Assembly (NCBI GenBank): GCA_003157715.1
Contig: PMKK01000260.1
Span: forward strand, 660 to 5,818
Reading direction: 5' to 3'
Length of the DNA stretch: 5,159 nt
From: Actinomycetota bacterium
GTDB lineage: Bacteria > Actinomycetota > Thermoleophilia > UBA2241
Shown here: positions 4,356 through 5,159 of the stretch, piece after piece
How the letters are laid out: the number at the start of each line of letters is the position of its first letter
Numbering within the stretch: the stretch's first letter is position 1
Translations under genes and position numbers: made by a program
Notes under the pieces: generated by a model
What the model saw: the letters and a program-made list of their open reading frames with translations, nothing else
Databases searched by the model: none
Told to the model about the DNA's origin: nothing

Positions 4356-5159
4356 TCAGGCGAAGCCGAGCTCGGCGGTGAAGACCTCGTGAAAGCCCCG
4401 GTCGGTGGCCAGGTCGAGGAACTCCAGGCGAGCCGCCAGGGCACTCATGGCGCGCCGTTCGTCGACGTCGATCAGGGCCATCTGGGCGCCCACGCCGGCG
4501 GCGTTGCCCACGAAGGCAACACGCTCGCGCGGCACGGCCGGCAGCAGGCCGATCGCCAGTGCGTTGTTGACATCGAGCTCGTTGCCGAAGGCGCCCGCCA
4601 CGAAGACCTTGTCGACGTCGCCCGGCTCGAGACCGGCGCCGGCCAGCAGCAGCTTGCAGCCGGCGGAGATGGCCGCCTTGGCGAGCTGCAACGAGCGCAC
4701 GTCGTGCTGGGTGAAGACGATGTCTCCCTGGGGGCCGGACGCCACGAGGTACTCGAGGCCCGGCCCGTCGGCGCTGCGGCGCACCCGGGCGTGGGGCTGG
4801 ACGCGGCCGCCGCGGTCGACCACCCCGGCGGCCACCAGGCCGGCCAGCAGGTCGACGACACCTGAGCCGCAGATGCCCAGCGGCTCGCGACCGCCGATGG
4901 TGCGCAGGTCGCGGGGCTCGCCCTGGGCATCGACGGAGATGCGTTCGATGGCGCCCTCGGCGGCCTTCATGCCGCAGGTGATCTGATAGCCCTCGAAGGC
5001 CGGACCCGAGGCGCAGCTCGTGACCACCACGCGACCGTCGTGGGCCAGGGCGATCTCGGTGTTGGTGCCGATGTCGATGGCCAGCGTCGGAGCGCTCGTC
5101 TCGGCCAGGCGCGTGGCGGCGATCACGGCCAGGCAGTCGGAGCCGACGAAGCCGGCGAT
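4356..5159 (-). CDS. RACo-like corrinoid-protein reductive activator, C-terminal ASKHA ATPase domain (DUF4445; N-terminus beyond window)
   Basis: The frame is open from the right edge to the TGA at 4358-4356, giving the last 267 residues. The order of motifs fits the C-terminal ATPase domain of RACo/RamA-type activators: DIGTN (29-33, phosphate-binding), SGPAFEG (51-57), CGMKAAEGAIE (62-72), GICGSG (95-100), QHDVRSLQLAKAAI (141-154), FVAGAFGNELDV (186-197), IGLLP (203-207) and GNAAGVGA (218-225). Family members use ATP to drive electron transfer that returns the inactive Co(II) corrinoid of a methyltransferase system to Co(I). They usually have about 600 residues with an N-terminal [2Fe-2S] ferredoxin domain, which should lie to the right of this window. 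A GTG at 5126 is not the true start, because conserved sequence (IAGFVGSDCLAVIAAT) continues through it to the edge. The gene heads the visible operon, 26 bases ahead of DMT-A. Its corrinoid protein and methyltransferase partners are not in the window. Confidence 0.92.
   Translation of the reverse strand: MAGFVGSDCLAVIAATRLAETSAPTLAIDIGTNTEIALAHDGRVVVTSCASGPAFEGYQITCGMKAAEGAIERISVDAQGEPRDLRTIGGREPLGICGSGVVDLLAGLVAAGVVDRGGRVQPHARVRRSADGPGLEYLVASGPQGDIVFTQHDVRSLQLAKAAISAGCKLLLAGAGLEPGDVDKVFVAGAFGNELDVNNALAIGLLPAVPRERVAFVGNAAGVGAQMALIDVDERRAMSALAARLEFLDLATDRGFHEVFTAELGFA

Noticed and set aside
4356..5126. RACo-like gene starting at the GTG at 5126
   Set aside because: Conserved family sequence continues upstream of it without a stop to the window edge, so the gene is simply cut by the window.

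Overview
The window is a strongly GC-rich stretch of bacterial chromosome (third codon positions are mostly G or C, and GTG starts are frequent). Every supported gene lies on the minus strand, so the locus reads from right to left. The lineage cannot be named from the sequence. The gene at the right edge belongs to the RACo/DUF4445 family, which reactivates corrinoid proteins. This suggests an organism with corrinoid-dependent methyl transfer, a chemistry typical of anaerobes and of bacteria that demethylate methylated amines or methoxylated compounds.

In transcription order the layout is: (1) 5159-4356, the C-terminal part of a RACo-like ASKHA ATPase whose N-terminus lies outside the window; (2) 4329-3406, 3389-2442, 2445-1474 and 1477-500, four consecutive paralogous 10-helix transporters of the EamA/DMT superfamily, called here DMT-A, -B, -C and -D; (3) 499-258, a gap of about 240 bases with a long, very GC-rich hairpin, a possible -10 element and a good Shine-Dalgarno sequence; (4) 257-1, the first 85 codons of a class III (glutamate-1-semialdehyde aminomutase-like) PLP aminotransferase that runs off the left edge.

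The RACo gene and the four transporters look like one operon. The spacings are 26 nt and 16 nt, followed by two 4-base start/stop overlaps (ATGA between B and C, GTGA between C and D). The aminotransferase could be read from the same transcript or from its own promoter in the gap. A reasonable but unproven reading is a small-molecule utilisation locus: a corrinoid methyltransferase system (only its reactivator is visible), carriers for substrates or products, and an aminotransferase that processes an amino or oxo compound.

The most unusual points are the uninterrupted run of four diverged DMT paralogs and the in-frame minisatellites that form the N-terminal tails of DMT-C (six 12-bp units) and DMT-D (three 15-bp units). 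A seven-codon mini-ORF also joins A to B exactly through overlapping start and stop codons. Charged membrane residues are distributed differently among the four carriers, which suggests different substrates rather than simple dosage.
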